Shown here: positions 26,001 to 37,410 of the stretch, one piece after another
How the letters are laid out: every line of letters begins with the position of its first letter
How positions within the stretch are numbered: position 1 is the first letter of the stretch
NCBI GenBank assembly: GCA_000697335.1
Contig: JNEM01013501.1
Location: 1-41,288, forward strand
Direction of reading: 5' to 3'
DNA: 41,288 nucleotides
Origin: Conidiobolus incongruus B7586
Lineage: Eukaryota > Entomophthoromycota > Entomophthoromycetes > Entomophthorales > Conidiobolaceae
Notes under the pieces: model-generated
Told to the model about the DNA's origin: nothing
Database searches by the model: none
What the model saw: the letters and a program-made list of their open reading frames with translations, nothing else
Position numbers and translations under genes: made by a program

Positions 26001-26603
26001 TTTGAGAGGGTTCGTGTGGCCAACTGGAATGTTGTGTGGAAGGCGGTGTAATTGGGGAATTAGGAGCATCAGAATCTAATTTTCGTGTCTAATAATAATA
26101 TATTAGTTAAATTATTTGACTAGGAAATAATAGCTTACTTCAACTAAAAGTCCCTTATTATCGGAGTTGGGAGTAAGTGTTTTAATTGCTCTTAATAATC
26201 TTGTTCGATCTCTGTAACTAGTAACATCAAGAGATCTTAATGTTTTGTGATTTAAATCAAGAAAAGCTTGTCCAAATATTTTGTTATCTGTTAATAAAAA
26301 TATTAATATTGTTTACTTAATTGGAGTATTATAATTACCTCTAATAATATCAACTAAATCGGCCAAATCATTTTGTATCATCCATTGTAAAGTAGTTAGC
26401 AAATCCCATTCAGCAGGATGTTTAGGGTTAATTTCAACCTGACCGGTATTTGATTTTTGGGAAGAATGGACGGGATGTATGTCCAAGGGAGATGTGAATA
26501 CAGATTTATATTCTTGTGAATCAGAAGTGGATAAGTTAATTTCTTTATCTTGTTGATTTATTAGAGCGTGGTGAACATAGGAATTTGATTGAACATCACT
26601 CAT
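23071..26603 (-). CDS. MAP kinase kinase kinase, Bck1/Mkh1-like, with SAM and Ras-binding-like domains
   Basis: Eight exons join in phase to 1049 codons plus TAG: 26603-26339, 26287-26139, 26088-23646, 23579-23567, 23513-23460, 23402-23321, 23267-23182, 23128-23071. Introns are GT-AG, 50-66 bases. A SAM domain lies at about residues 63-128 and a ubiquitin-fold Ras-binding-like domain at about 467-547 (NILVNLYDVDGTLYPIYL). Long Ser/Pro/Thr-rich linkers include a Thr run at 599-611. The kinase spans about 781-1046: glycine loop GRGSFG 788-793, K810, HRD 910-912, DFG from 930, then GSVFWMAPEVV. Strings such as KDLEHENIVQYLGFE, GYSAKVDIWSLGC and RPTAKQLLSHSF are closest to Bck1, the cell-wall-integrity MAPKKK. 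The SAM plus Ras-binding layout recalls Ste11/Byr2, so the pathway is not settled. All key kinase residues are present. It should phosphorylate a MAPKK in the cytoplasm. Confidence 0.92.
23567..23579 (-). other. 13-base micro-exon of the MAPKKK gene
   Basis: The 13 bases GCTCTGTATTTTG, bounded by TTTAG and GTAAGT on the minus strand, are the only way to restore the invariant kinase sequence K-G-S-V-F-W-M-A-P-E between exons 3 and 5. Phases fit exactly (one base before, two after). The upstream intron has a good branch site, TACTAAT. Without it the frame runs into a stop soon after FKGNQYY. Confidence 0.88.
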
Positions 26604-28325
26604 ATTAATTTATTGTAGCGTGTATGCTAAGTTATTATTTACAATTTTATTTTATTAAGATTAATTATAATTGCTGAATAAGAAGTCTCCCTGGGCTAGG
26701 AAGTGAATTTTGAATAAAACTTGTTACTTAATAAGAATTTAAATGATTTAATTTATAGTCAGTCATTCATTATTATAATAAATTAAAAAAGGTATTTAGA
26801 ATGGGGTTTTGGGTGGGGTGGGAGAACATTTATGGGTGATTCTCAATTCTTTGCATACATTTTTGAATATTATTCAAAAAAATCTCAATATTTCTGATCT
26901 ATTATTTATTATATTTAGGCAAATATTTATATCAATATAATGTTTTATCTAAATTTTATATTATAGTTTAGCTCGATCCACTAAATCAGTATCAAAAATT
27001 TATATAAATTCAAGTATACTGAATTTATTAATAGACAATTCAGTGACTCCTCATATGCAAAAATAAAATATTTAAATCTTATCTAATAAAAATATCTCAG
27101 GCTAAATAAATCTATTATTTTTTCAGGTTTATTAAGTGGTAATATAATATAGCATTAATTTTTCAGCTTAAAATCTCCAGATATTATATTTTGATTAATA
27201 TTCAAATAATATTTGATAATTATAAAGTAATACAATACAAAAAATTAACAATATGTCTAACATTTTAGATATTTTATCATAAATACTAATTTAAATCTAA
27301 TCATTTATGTCTATGTGTAAATGAATGATATTAGCACATATATTTATTAAGATGAATAAATATTTAATATATGCTGAAACCACTAAAGTAGCATTGAAAA
27401 ATTTTTTATAGATATTAATTTTAAATATACGTAGATTATTACTTATATTATTTTTTCATAAGAAAATTTATTTATATTTAAAATAGAAGAAATTCAAAAT
27501 CATAATATAGAAAGATCAATATATTGATTTCTGTATTCAAGAAGCATATATATTAAATAGACTGAGCAGTATAATACTTTAAAATTCGTATTTATCAATA
27601 TTTTATGAATTTTAAAATTTTTTACACAGGAAGCATTGAATTAAATATTATATTTTTAGATTTATCAGTTCTTGCAATTCATCATAAATTCAATAATTTA
27701 TCTAGATGCAGTATGGGTTTAATTGAAGGCCATATGGTGTAAATTAGATTTGAATAAAGTTTAATACGTATAATATTTAACATATTATTCTGATATATTC
27801 CAGAATTTAATATTAAGGAGTTATATAATATTTTATGTTTGTGATTATAATACATCATTATTGATAAACCCAAATTTATCTTACATTCGGTTGATATTAT
27901 CTATTGCGATAATTTTAGAATTTTAGAGATTCCTTTTACAGCAAAACTTATGAAATTGATAATTTAGAAATATATATCATTTTTCCTAGTATGTTATTCA
28001 TACAGATTATATTCTAATATTTTTCCATTCAGAACTAATGATAGAACAGCATTACTATTTATAAAGATTCAATTAAAAGCACCCACAAATAAAACACAAA
28101 TTTAAATAAAAATTAAGCGAAAACGAATATCAAATGATTCAAAATTTATACCAGTAATTCATTATTAAAATACCATTAAATTCTAATTGAATCAATTCAA
28201 TTATTTTATATCTTAATTATTCAATCTCAACTTTTAATGTCCTAATATTTTCATTAATAATAATTAAATTGATATCTATATATTAATTTTCATAATATTA
28301 TTTATTTATTAAATTAATTATTATT
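26604..28325. promoter_or_regulatory. Divergent intergenic region between MAPKKK and Hook genes
   Basis: This 1.7-kb gap must hold the promoters of both genes, which point away from each other. It contains the G-rich tract described separately. The rest is AT-rich with no supported gene; a 63-codon frame at 27682-27873 (-) is a chance frame. Confidence 0.6.
26803..26822 (+). promoter_or_regulatory. G-quadruplex-type G tract in the MAPKKK promoter
   Basis: Four runs of three or more G are separated by four, one and one bases (GGGG TTTT GGG T GGGG T GGG), which meets the usual G3+N1-7 rule. It is about 200 bases before the MAPKKK start. On the sense strand of that gene it reads as CCCACCCCACCC, which could instead be a zinc-finger binding site. 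It is one of the very few long G tracts in the window. Confidence 0.45.
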
Positions 28326-31078
28326 ATGGCTCTGGAAGAAGATATTAGAGAAGCCTTCATTGAATTTGTATATATTAATTTATTATTTAAGTGATTAATT
28401 ATTAACTTATTAATATTAGATAAATTTATTCGATTTTTTAAACAAAAAATGTAGAAGAATAGAAGAGCTACAAGATGGTGTCATTTTATTTCAAATAGCC
28501 AATAACTTGTATGTTTATTTATTTATTGATTAATATTTTATATTATATATTCATCTTATTTTTATTTATTGAATTATAGAGATCCCGTATGGTTTCGAAT
28601 GAATCGCTTGGATAAAAACCCATCTGATTGGCCTGCTCGATATTCCAACCTATTAAATTTAAATAATTTGGTAGTAAAATATTACGATGCTCACTTGGGC
28701 AAAACAGCTGTTTATAACTCTAATTTAAATATGAACTTGATAGCAAAAGAGGGGAACTTGAAAGAATTAACAGCTTTCACAAAATTGGTACTATTTTTAT
28801 ATATTTGGACTCACGATCCTATTATCAACAGCTTTGCAAGTAAATTAACATTGAAATCCCAAACTGTTATGATGGAATTGATGACTGAGAATAATAATCA
28901 GTTGGAGCAAAATCAAAGAGAAGGAGATTATATGTAATATATTTGTCATATATTAATTTCTATTTATTCATTATTTTATTCTATTTATTTTAGACCAAAA
29001 TCCCCTATTGAGAATAATAAATTCTCTTCTAGACCGAGTATCAACGCTCATCAGAACGAACTTCAAGATAAATTAAATAACTTGCAAAAAGCTCATGAAG
29101 ATTTAATGGCAGCTTACAATCAAAGTCAAGAAGCCATTGAAGAATTAAAAGCCGAAAAAAATGAGTTATCATCCAGATTACGTGGCTTAGATCTATCTAG
29201 TGGTAGTCAAGGGGCTCAAGCTGGTAAAGTGGAAGCTGCTTTGAGAAATGAAATCGACCAAATTAGATTAGAATTGGAGCATTCAGAAACTCAAAGACAT
29301 GAATTAGAGAGTCAGCTTCATGCACAGCAACTCACATGTCAGGAACTTTCCTACCAAGTTGATCAAATGCGCGAAACCGTAGAAGGAGTTCCTCAATTGC
29401 ATGATCTACAAAGGGAGAACAAGGTGTTATCTGAAAAGATAGCAAAAGCAGAAAACACATTGGATAAATACAAGCGTAAGTTGGAGGAGATTGGTGAATT
29501 AAAGCGCCATAACAAAGTATTGGAAGAGCAAGTGTATGAATTGACTCAGAAGAACAGTCAATTGGAAGACGACTATCGACGCGTCAACTCTTTTAAATCT
29601 TTGATGGAGTCATATCGTGAAAAAGTATCCGAATTAGAGAGTAAGAATGCTGTTTTAGAAACCCAATTAGCCAAGGCCGAATTTGAAAAAAAGAGTTTGA
29701 ATGATCGCAATCGCGCTCTTGAGCTTGAGTGCACCCAGATCCAATCTCAAATGACCAACCTCGAAGAAAAGCTTCGCGATCTGGAATTAGGAAGCGTTTC
29801 CAGCCCCTCAGAAATGACTGGCGATTCCTCAGGCCATACCTTCGACGAAGCCCAAGTTATCGAACTGAAGGCTAAGATCGTTAGACTCGAAATGGAGCTC
29901 AGTTCCCTCAGGGAGGGCACAAGAGATTCCAATGCAAATCATCAATTGGCAGTGATGAAGAATTGGTTAGATGAGATGACTAAGTCCAAAGATGAAATCG
30001 AAGCCAAGTATCTCAAGGCTCATCAAAATAACCTCATGCTAGAATCAGAACTGGAAAAAATACGCCAAGCACAAGAAGATCCCAAAGGTGGTTACGATCT
30101 TTCTTTAGGCCTCCGCATCAGACTCAATCAGAATGAACAGGAACTATCAGAACTAAAGCTCAAGCTAGTAGATACTGAATTTCAGCTACAGCAATCCAAA
30201 AAAGAATTACTTGCTCTCAAATCTAACCCAGATTCCATCGGTCAAGATTCATCTAATGTCACTGATGGCGCTAGCAGCCAAGTCAAGGAAATCAATGAAA
30301 AGGCTCAATCTGACAACGAAGAACTCATTAAACAAATACATGAGCTTAATGAAAAACACACCCAACAAATTCAGCAAATCAATCAGCTGTTAATGGATAA
30401 AGACCGCTTGCAGAGTGAAAATATTCAAACTAAGGATATGTTGCTGGAAAAAGAAAGAATGATGAGGTATTTTTATTATAAATTTCGAATAACTATATAT
30501 TAATTGTCATGCTAGCGAACTTAAATCCACCCTCAGCACCTTGGAGAGCAAAGATTCCAATGTTAGTGCCTCTGATCAAGACATTGCTGCCCTTAAGAAC
30601 CAATTGTTATCCGAATCTCAAAGAAATGTCAAGAACCAAGAAACAATTGCTGAGCTTAATAATAAGATTAAGTTACTTCAGAGTAAGGTTCAAAAGGCCA
30701 AGCATCACCTTCAGAAACAGGCAGATCACATCAAGGTAGCTGAAGGTGCAGCCGAATCTCAAGAACAGACTAGTGAGCTTGTACTCATTCTTCAGAGTCA
30801 ATTGAGAGAGAAAGAAGAGCAATTGGAAAAATACCAGGTAAATATATACCCAATTTCATTACCGTATGTACTCATCTTAAACCAACTAGTCTCAAATGAA
30901 GGAGCTCAGAGCACAGCAGCAAATGGAGTCTCGCATCATTATGTCATCATGGTACGAAATGGCACTCAAGATCCAGAGAGATCCTATTGGTGCCAATGTC
31001 GTCTCCAACCGTACGGGTCCCACCTCTTGGATAGCTCAGCAAAGGAATATGCTCTCAGCTCAACTGAAGCGTCGCTAA
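28326..31078 (+). CDS. HOOK: Hook protein, dynein adaptor for early endosomes
   Basis: Six exons (28326-28367, 28420-28508, 28580-28933, 28994-30466, 30516-30837, 30890-31078) join in phase to 822 codons plus stop; introns are GT-AG, 49-71 bases. Residues 1 to about 150 form the N-terminal Hook domain (ELQDGVILFQIANNLDPVWF near 34-49, then NMNLIAKEGNLKEL), which binds dynein light intermediate chain. About 175-760 is long coiled coil rich in Glu, Leu and Gln that engages dynein-dynactin. The C-terminus, with MSSWYEMALKIQRD and SWIAQQRNML, matches the conserved cargo-side end (SAWYxMG, SFLARQR) that binds FTS and FHIP. In filamentous fungi (HookA, Hok1) the protein couples early endosomes to dynein and kinesin-3. 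Length is near the family norm of 700-900 aa. It is divergent from the MAPKKK and convergent with Pwp1. Confidence 0.93.
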
Positions 31079-31713
31079 TTTCCAATCCTTGACAATCTTC
31101 AGAATATTTTAGTTATATTATTAAAAAATCTTATTAATTCATTATTCAATTTACTTGAACTGATTTCAAATAATTAGTATATTGAATATGTATTAATGAA
31201 TGAATGATATTATTGATGATTTAGTTATAATACAAATATAAAATGGTGAAATCAATCTCAATTAAGCAATTTGTTCAGATAACTTGGAAGAAAATATTCT
31301 ATCTTCTAATCTGAATAAAAATCTGTTAAATTTTCACATTTTATTCATCTTTCAAAATCAACTAACCTTTTTATATCTTTTACTCAGCATATTGATATAA
31401 CTATTTTATACTGAATACTGAATGTAATTTGATATTCAATATATTGTTAGATTAAATATTTTATGTAATGTTAAATGAGATTGCTTAAATTGTTATTAGA
31501 TATTTAATTACGAATATTGATATATGATTATCAGTTCATAAATTAAATATAATGAAATATTAAAAAAAATCAATTTCAAAAATATGTTTGAAATAGTTTA
31601 ACAGTTAAATAAACAATATACAGTTAATGCAAATAAATTTAACTTTTATAAATATCTAAGCATATATACTAAAGCGTCTAGTGAAGTTAAGGTCTATGAT
31701 TAATTATTGAAGC
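31079..31713. other. Intergenic gap between convergent Hook and Pwp1 genes
   Basis: AT-rich, 635 bases, expected to hold the two facing 3' UTRs. No gene or clear motif seen. Confidence 0.6.
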
Positions 31714-33471
31714 TTAAGAAGTATCCATCATATCATCTTCATCATCTTCTTGGCCTTCGAAAGCAGGTCCATCGTCGTTCTCGGAATCTTCATTATCGTC
31801 AGCCAAGCTCACAACTTTCTTTTCTTGAACCTCAGTGTTAAACTCGTGGATGCGGTCCTTGAAGCATCTGCGAACACCTTGGTTTGTGCCGAATTCCCAG
31901 ATGGTAGGCTCACCCTTGCTTCCGCCCATCACAAGTGTGGTGGGTTGGTGCTTGTTGAAGCTGACAGAGAACATTTGACCCAAGTCAAAGTTTCTACTGA
32001 GCACCATCGAAGGTTGATTGTTTTTATAGTCCCAGATCTTGATCAATTTGTCAGTGGAACAAGTAACCATGCAATTGGCAATAGTAGGGTGGATATCGAA
32101 AGAAGTAACAGCTTCATCGTGGGCATGGAGGGTGAAGATAGGTTGTTGAGATTGGGTATTACGGATATCGAAACATTGGACAATACCATGTTCTGTGCTG
32201 ACAAAGAATTGGTGACTTGTTGTGGGATCCCACTTGAGACATTCAACATCACCGCTCAAATTCCAGATGGCCAAATTTTCGGGAGCACGACCGTCAAAGA
32301 CAGCAACCTTCTTGTCATAACCACCAGTCAAAAGGATATTGGACTCGGTAGGGTGGAATTGGACGGATTGAACCTTGTCTTCGTGGTGGTTATATGATTG
32401 AACGCATGATGCTGTGTTCAAATCCCAGACTTTGACAGTGGTATCAGCTGAGGAACTGGCTAAGTAGTGACTAAAGTAAAATGTTAGATTAATCCAAAGG
32501 TGGATATGAAAATGGACTACCGATAGTGATGATTCCAGGAGAGAGACATGACGGCATCAACGTGGTATTCGTTATTGGGTTTGGACTTCTTCTTGGTCTT
32601 TTTACCCAATACAGCAGTTGGATAAATAGGGTTATAAACGTTAAGATCCCAGATTTCAATTTGGGGATCCATGGTACCAATAGCAACCATACTACCTATC
32701 AAATTATATGAGTACAATTAAATTGATCCAGAATTCTTGTATAATTACCAATATTGTTTTCCTTTGCCTTTTCGCCCATTTGGAAATCCAAAAAGGTAGT
32801 GCAAAGAGGGAAAGCGGGCAACATAATATCATGATGCATGTACAAATTATCTTCTTCATGTTCGTAGATGTAAACACCCAAATGACTGATTTCGTCTTCG
32901 GTCTTAGTAGCCAATAAGACGTGATCAGTGGGTAAAATACGTAATTCTTCAGCTTCTGATTTAGCCTATTTAAATTGAATGAATATAAATGGAACATTCT
33001 ACAAATTAATTAAGATTACATCTTCTTCATTATCTTCACTCATTAACTCATCATCTTCTTCAATGGGAAGTTTACCAAAAATGCCAACTATCAATTGTGA
33101 TATTTAATTTAATCGTGTATTTTTAAAATTAATATAAATCATCAATACCTTGGGCATCTCCAGAGTCTTGATTGTCATTATCATAATCTTTAAAGTTATA
33201 TTCCTTCAATTCAGGATCTTCATCAAAATCAATAATAGGTAAACCATTTTTATCCAATTTAGCTCCATTGATACTATATAAAAAATGCGTTATTAATATA
33301 CTTTATAAATAAAGAATATTGAATTTACTGCTCTTTTAATTCTTTCTTAGCTTCTTCAACCTCCATTTGAGTCATTTGCTGAATTTTTTCATATTCTTCC
33401 TGAGTAAATTTGAAGGGAGTAGGGTTTTCTTCAAGTTTACCAGGTTCTACCCAAACTAAAGATGATATCAT
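31714..33471 (-). CDS. PWP1: Pwp1, WD40 ribosome-biogenesis protein
   Basis: Six exons (33471-33329, 33273-33149, 33087-33020, 32965-32749, 32695-32521, 32470-31714) join in phase to 494 codons plus stop; introns are GT-AG, 50-61 bases. The length equals that of animal PWP1 (about 500 aa). The N-terminus MISSLVWVEPGKL and an acidic linker precede the signature KTEDEISHLGVYIYE and DIMLPAFPL typical of Pwp1. WD repeats follow: HYLASSSADTTVKVWDLN, then SNILLTGGYDKKVAVFD, then CMVTCSTDKLIKIWDY and GGSKGEPTIWEF. The tail is strongly acidic (EGQEDDEDDMMDTS). Pwp1 acts in the nucleolus in early 60S assembly and, in animals, in rDNA chromatin control. The next upstream gene on this strand, Fap7, also serves ribosome production. 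Confidence 0.95.
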
Positions 33472-33720
33472 TTTTTAATATATTTAATTTTATAAAAATC
33501 TAATTATTGATCAATTTTATTAAATTGATTTTTGAAATTTTTTTTTGCAAAATTAGAGTTTTATAGTATTAGAGAAATTAAATGAAATGATATATATTAT
33601 GGGATTCAATAATATGCTTAAAGTTTAATTATGCAAATAATTAAAAAATATCTAACAAATATTTTTAACAAAGTTTTGATGTCTATTTATTATATAATAT
33701 ATATTATTATTATTAATTAA

Positions 33721-34599
<879 letters not shown>

Positions 34600-35960
34600 A
34601 TTATTGTTGATATTTTATTTATTTATGTAATTTATATTTTTAGAAATTAAATAATAAAATAATTTTAAAATTAAATAAAAATTTTTTTTATTATTTTAAA
34701 AAATAAATATTTAATATAAAATTAATATTTTTTTAATGATCTTTTACTATATTATTGATAAGCTGTTAATAATTAAAAATAGTTTTTTTATTGAAAACCC
34801 AAATATAATATTTTATAATTAATTATTTATAAAATTTTCTTTTTTGTAATTATATAAGTATAATGGTAATAAAACTGATATAATATAAAAAAAACATAAT
34901 ATAAAAGTAATATGGCATAGAATGTAATAATATAATATAGAAATGTAAACAAAGTTTAATTAAGCTTTAGTAAACAATAAATCACCAATATATTAGGTTT
35001 TATATTAGGTAGTATTAATATACTATAATATTAATATAATATAGTCTTAATCTTAGAAATAATATAAAAACAAGGAAATAATAAGAATTGAGAGAAAAAA
35101 AACATAGTTTATTAAATAATTTAATATTATTTATATAATTAATTTAGCTTTAAGAATATAAATTAATTATATAATTTATAGTTAATTATATTATATAAAA
35201 AAATATAAGAATTTAGAGAACTAATCTCTTAATAAATTATATATTTTTGATTATATAAAATAATTATAATTATATAAATTATTAGTTATGATGGCTTTTT
35301 TATTATTTTATATTGGTATTTTTTTTTAAATTTAACTTTATATATTATAATATTATTTTATAAAATATTAGATTTTGTTAATTAATAATAAAAATAAATA
35401 TTAGAAATAAATTTATTAAATGTTAATTATAATAATAAATTTTATTAGATCTTGCTTTTATTATATTTTAATAAATTAATATAGATATAACTATTTTAAT
35501 ATTTTACTAAAACTTTTATTAATATATATGGTATTAATTTTATATTTCTAAAAATAAACTAAGTTTAAATTTTAATATATTTATACTATAATTTAATAAT
35601 TAATATTAAATTATTATATTAATCCTTTTAAAAATTAAAAATTTATTTTATTAAAAAAAACAATAAAAATTAATTATAGATTTTTGATAAATCTTATATA
35701 ATATCCTTTTTAGCTTTAAAAAAACAAAAAATAATAAATGTTACTTTTAAATATAAGAAATCTATTTAATTATTTGTATATTTTAAATGATTTTAAAGGG
35801 TTTATAATTAAATTCAAATGATATTAAAATAAATAATTTTTAATATTTGATATTTATTATAAATATAATGAAATTCAATAATAAATTATTATATAAAAAT
35901 ATTTTCATATTAATATTATTATATATAGATATATGGAGTTTGAAAATATTAATTCTTTTA
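34600..35960 (-). mobile_element. Decayed mariner-type DNA transposon, copy 3, rearranged
   Basis: The first 260 bases (34600-34860) align with the minus-strand copies at 21590 and 40045, sharing for example ATATAAAATTAATATTTTTT and the AAATTTTCTTTTTT stretch. The part from about 35400 aligns with the other copies' 5' halves, including TTTAAAGGGTTTATAATTAA, which in reverse matches bases 168-190. About 34860-35400 does not align and is longer than the matching interval of copy 2, so it may contain an unrelated insertion or be too diverged. No transposase block can be read here. It is the most decayed of the four copies. Confidence 0.6.
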
Positions 35961-36669
35961 TTTTATATTTAGTTTATTTTTTTAAAGCTAAAAGTATATT
36001 TATAGAAATCAAAAATTAAAAATTTTACTACTTTTTTATTTCCAAATTAAAAATAAAATAAATATAATTTTAATCAATATCTCAATTATTATATTTAAAT
36101 AGATAATTATAATAACTTTTATTAAATATATGATATATCAAATCATAAAATTGATAAGATATTTTATAATTACTTGAATCTATACTCAAGAGATTTTCCA
36201 AAAGATTTTAAATTATAAGTTTATTAATTTTATTTATAATTGTATTAAAAATTTAATATATATATATATATATATTCATGAAACTATATTAATAATATCA
36301 TGTTTATTTACATTAACTATGAAATATATCTTTATCAGGTTGCAATAATATTTTTTGAATTAAAATGTGTTTTGATCTATTGGTATAAATGGTTTTAGAA
36401 ATTGAAATAAATAATTTATGATAGTATTGAAAAAAAAATAATAAATTGAAGTTGTAATTATATATGTCACCATAATTTAGAATAATAATGGCAATTAAAA
36501 ATGGAACTGATCAATTCAAAAAAACAATGATACTATGATTAACTAAATTTAATATAATATTAATTAGATAATATACTGTATATTTTAAATGTATTTATTA
36601 ATTAATGAGTAGAGTATATGATTATTCTTAATGATATAGATAAGTATCGATGATGTAATAATGTAGTTC
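35961..36669. other. AT-rich intergenic stretch
   Basis: Nothing codes here. It includes an (AT)n run near 36258-36276 and should contain the 3' UTR of the minus-strand repeat-protein gene. Confidence 0.5.
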
Positions 36670-37008
36670 TTAATACGATTTGACAGGGTAACCATGGTCA
36701 TGGTCATAATCTTTACCGTGGTCGTGTCCATAACCAGAGTCGTAAGATTTGGTTGGGTAATCGTGATCGTGTCCATAAACTTTTCCGTGATCATAGCCAT
36801 TGTCGTATTCTTTATCATAACCATAACCATTATCATAGTCTTTGTCGTGGTCATGACCATATCCGGAGTCATAAGATTTAGCGTGGTAGCCGTGGTCGCG
36901 GTCATAGTCTTTTTCATATCCGTGATCGTGGCCATAATCTTTTCCGTGATCATAGCCATTGCCATAATCCTTGCCGTAATCGCGGCCGTAGCCAGAGTCA
37001 TAAGACTT
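36670..37008 (-). repeat. 129-base tandem repeat encoding 43-residue units
   Basis: Units start at 37008, 36879 and 36750 on the minus strand (codons for KSYDSGYG). The first two are full length; the third is about 60 bases shorter before the final KSY codons. The array probably grows and shrinks by slippage or unequal exchange. Confidence 0.8.
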
Positions 37009-37410
37009 GACATTGTAACCTTGGTTGTTATCGTAGCCATTGTCATAACCTTTACCATATCCATGCTCGTTACCATAACCATTGTTATAGTCTTTACCAT
37101 GATCATAATCACCACGACCATAATCTTTACCGTGATCATAACCACTGTCATATCCCTTGTCATAATCGTTATATTCAGTTACTGGATAAGCAGGCTCAGG
37201 AGCTGGTAAAATGGTGACTGGTTCTTCAGCGACGATAGGAATTTCAGCGATTTCAGAAATTTCTTCGACTTCGGCAACTTCAGCAGTTTGGGCGGGAGAT
37301 GAATGGAGGAGGTTAGTAACACTTTCCAAAAGAGGAGCACCAGTGTTAACTAAAGGACGACCTTGAATGGCTGATAAAGCAAAAAGAGTCAAAAGAGTAT
37401 GAGTCTTCAT
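36670..37410 (-). CDS. Secreted Gly/Tyr/Asp/His/Lys-rich repeat protein, unrecognised
   Basis: Intronless gene for 246 aa. Residues 1-17 are a signal peptide (MKTHTLLTLFALSAIQG). A short Glu/Ile/Ala/Pro-rich region follows (about 40-75), and then from about 80 to the end a tail made almost only of Gly, Tyr, Asp, His, Lys, Asn and Ser. KSYDSGYG recurs at residues 135, 178 and 221, exactly 43 residues apart, so the tail is a tandem array with a third unit shortened to 23 residues and a final KSY. No Cys, no membrane anchor and no known domain are seen. Tyr/Gly-rich secreted proteins are often structural or adhesive, and clustered His and Asp could bind metal, but neither is shown here. A TATA box (37495-37502) suggests a well-expressed gene. 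A decayed paralogue lies upstream at 38950-39490. Confidence 0.85.
   Translation of the reverse strand: MKTHTLLTLFALSAIQGRPLVNTGAPLLESVTNLLHSSPAQTAEVAEVEEISEIAEIPIVAEEPVTILPAPEPAYPVTEYNDYDKGYDSGYDHGKDYGRGDYDHGKDYNNGYGNEHGYGKGYDNGYDNNQGYNVKSYDSGYGRDYGKDYGNGYDHGKDYGHDHGYEKDYDRDHGYHAKSYDSGYGHDHDKDYDNGYGYDKEYDNGYDHGKVYGHDHDYPTKSYDSGYGHDHGKDYDHDHGYPVKSY

Noticed and set aside
27682-27873. 63-codon frame on the - strand between MAPKKK and Hook
   Set aside because: No domain, no codon-use support, and it lies in promoter DNA.
31750-32397. 215-codon frame on the + strand
   Set aside because: It is the antisense shadow of the last Pwp1 exon, which has clear WD40 repeats.
36694-37209. 171-codon Val/Ile-rich frame on the + strand, and a Met/Thr-rich frame at 36585-37163 on the - strand
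   Set aside because: Both are other-frame readings of the repeat array coding Gly/Tyr/Asp/His; the composition follows from the repeat, and only the chosen frame has a signal peptide, TATA box and a paralogue.
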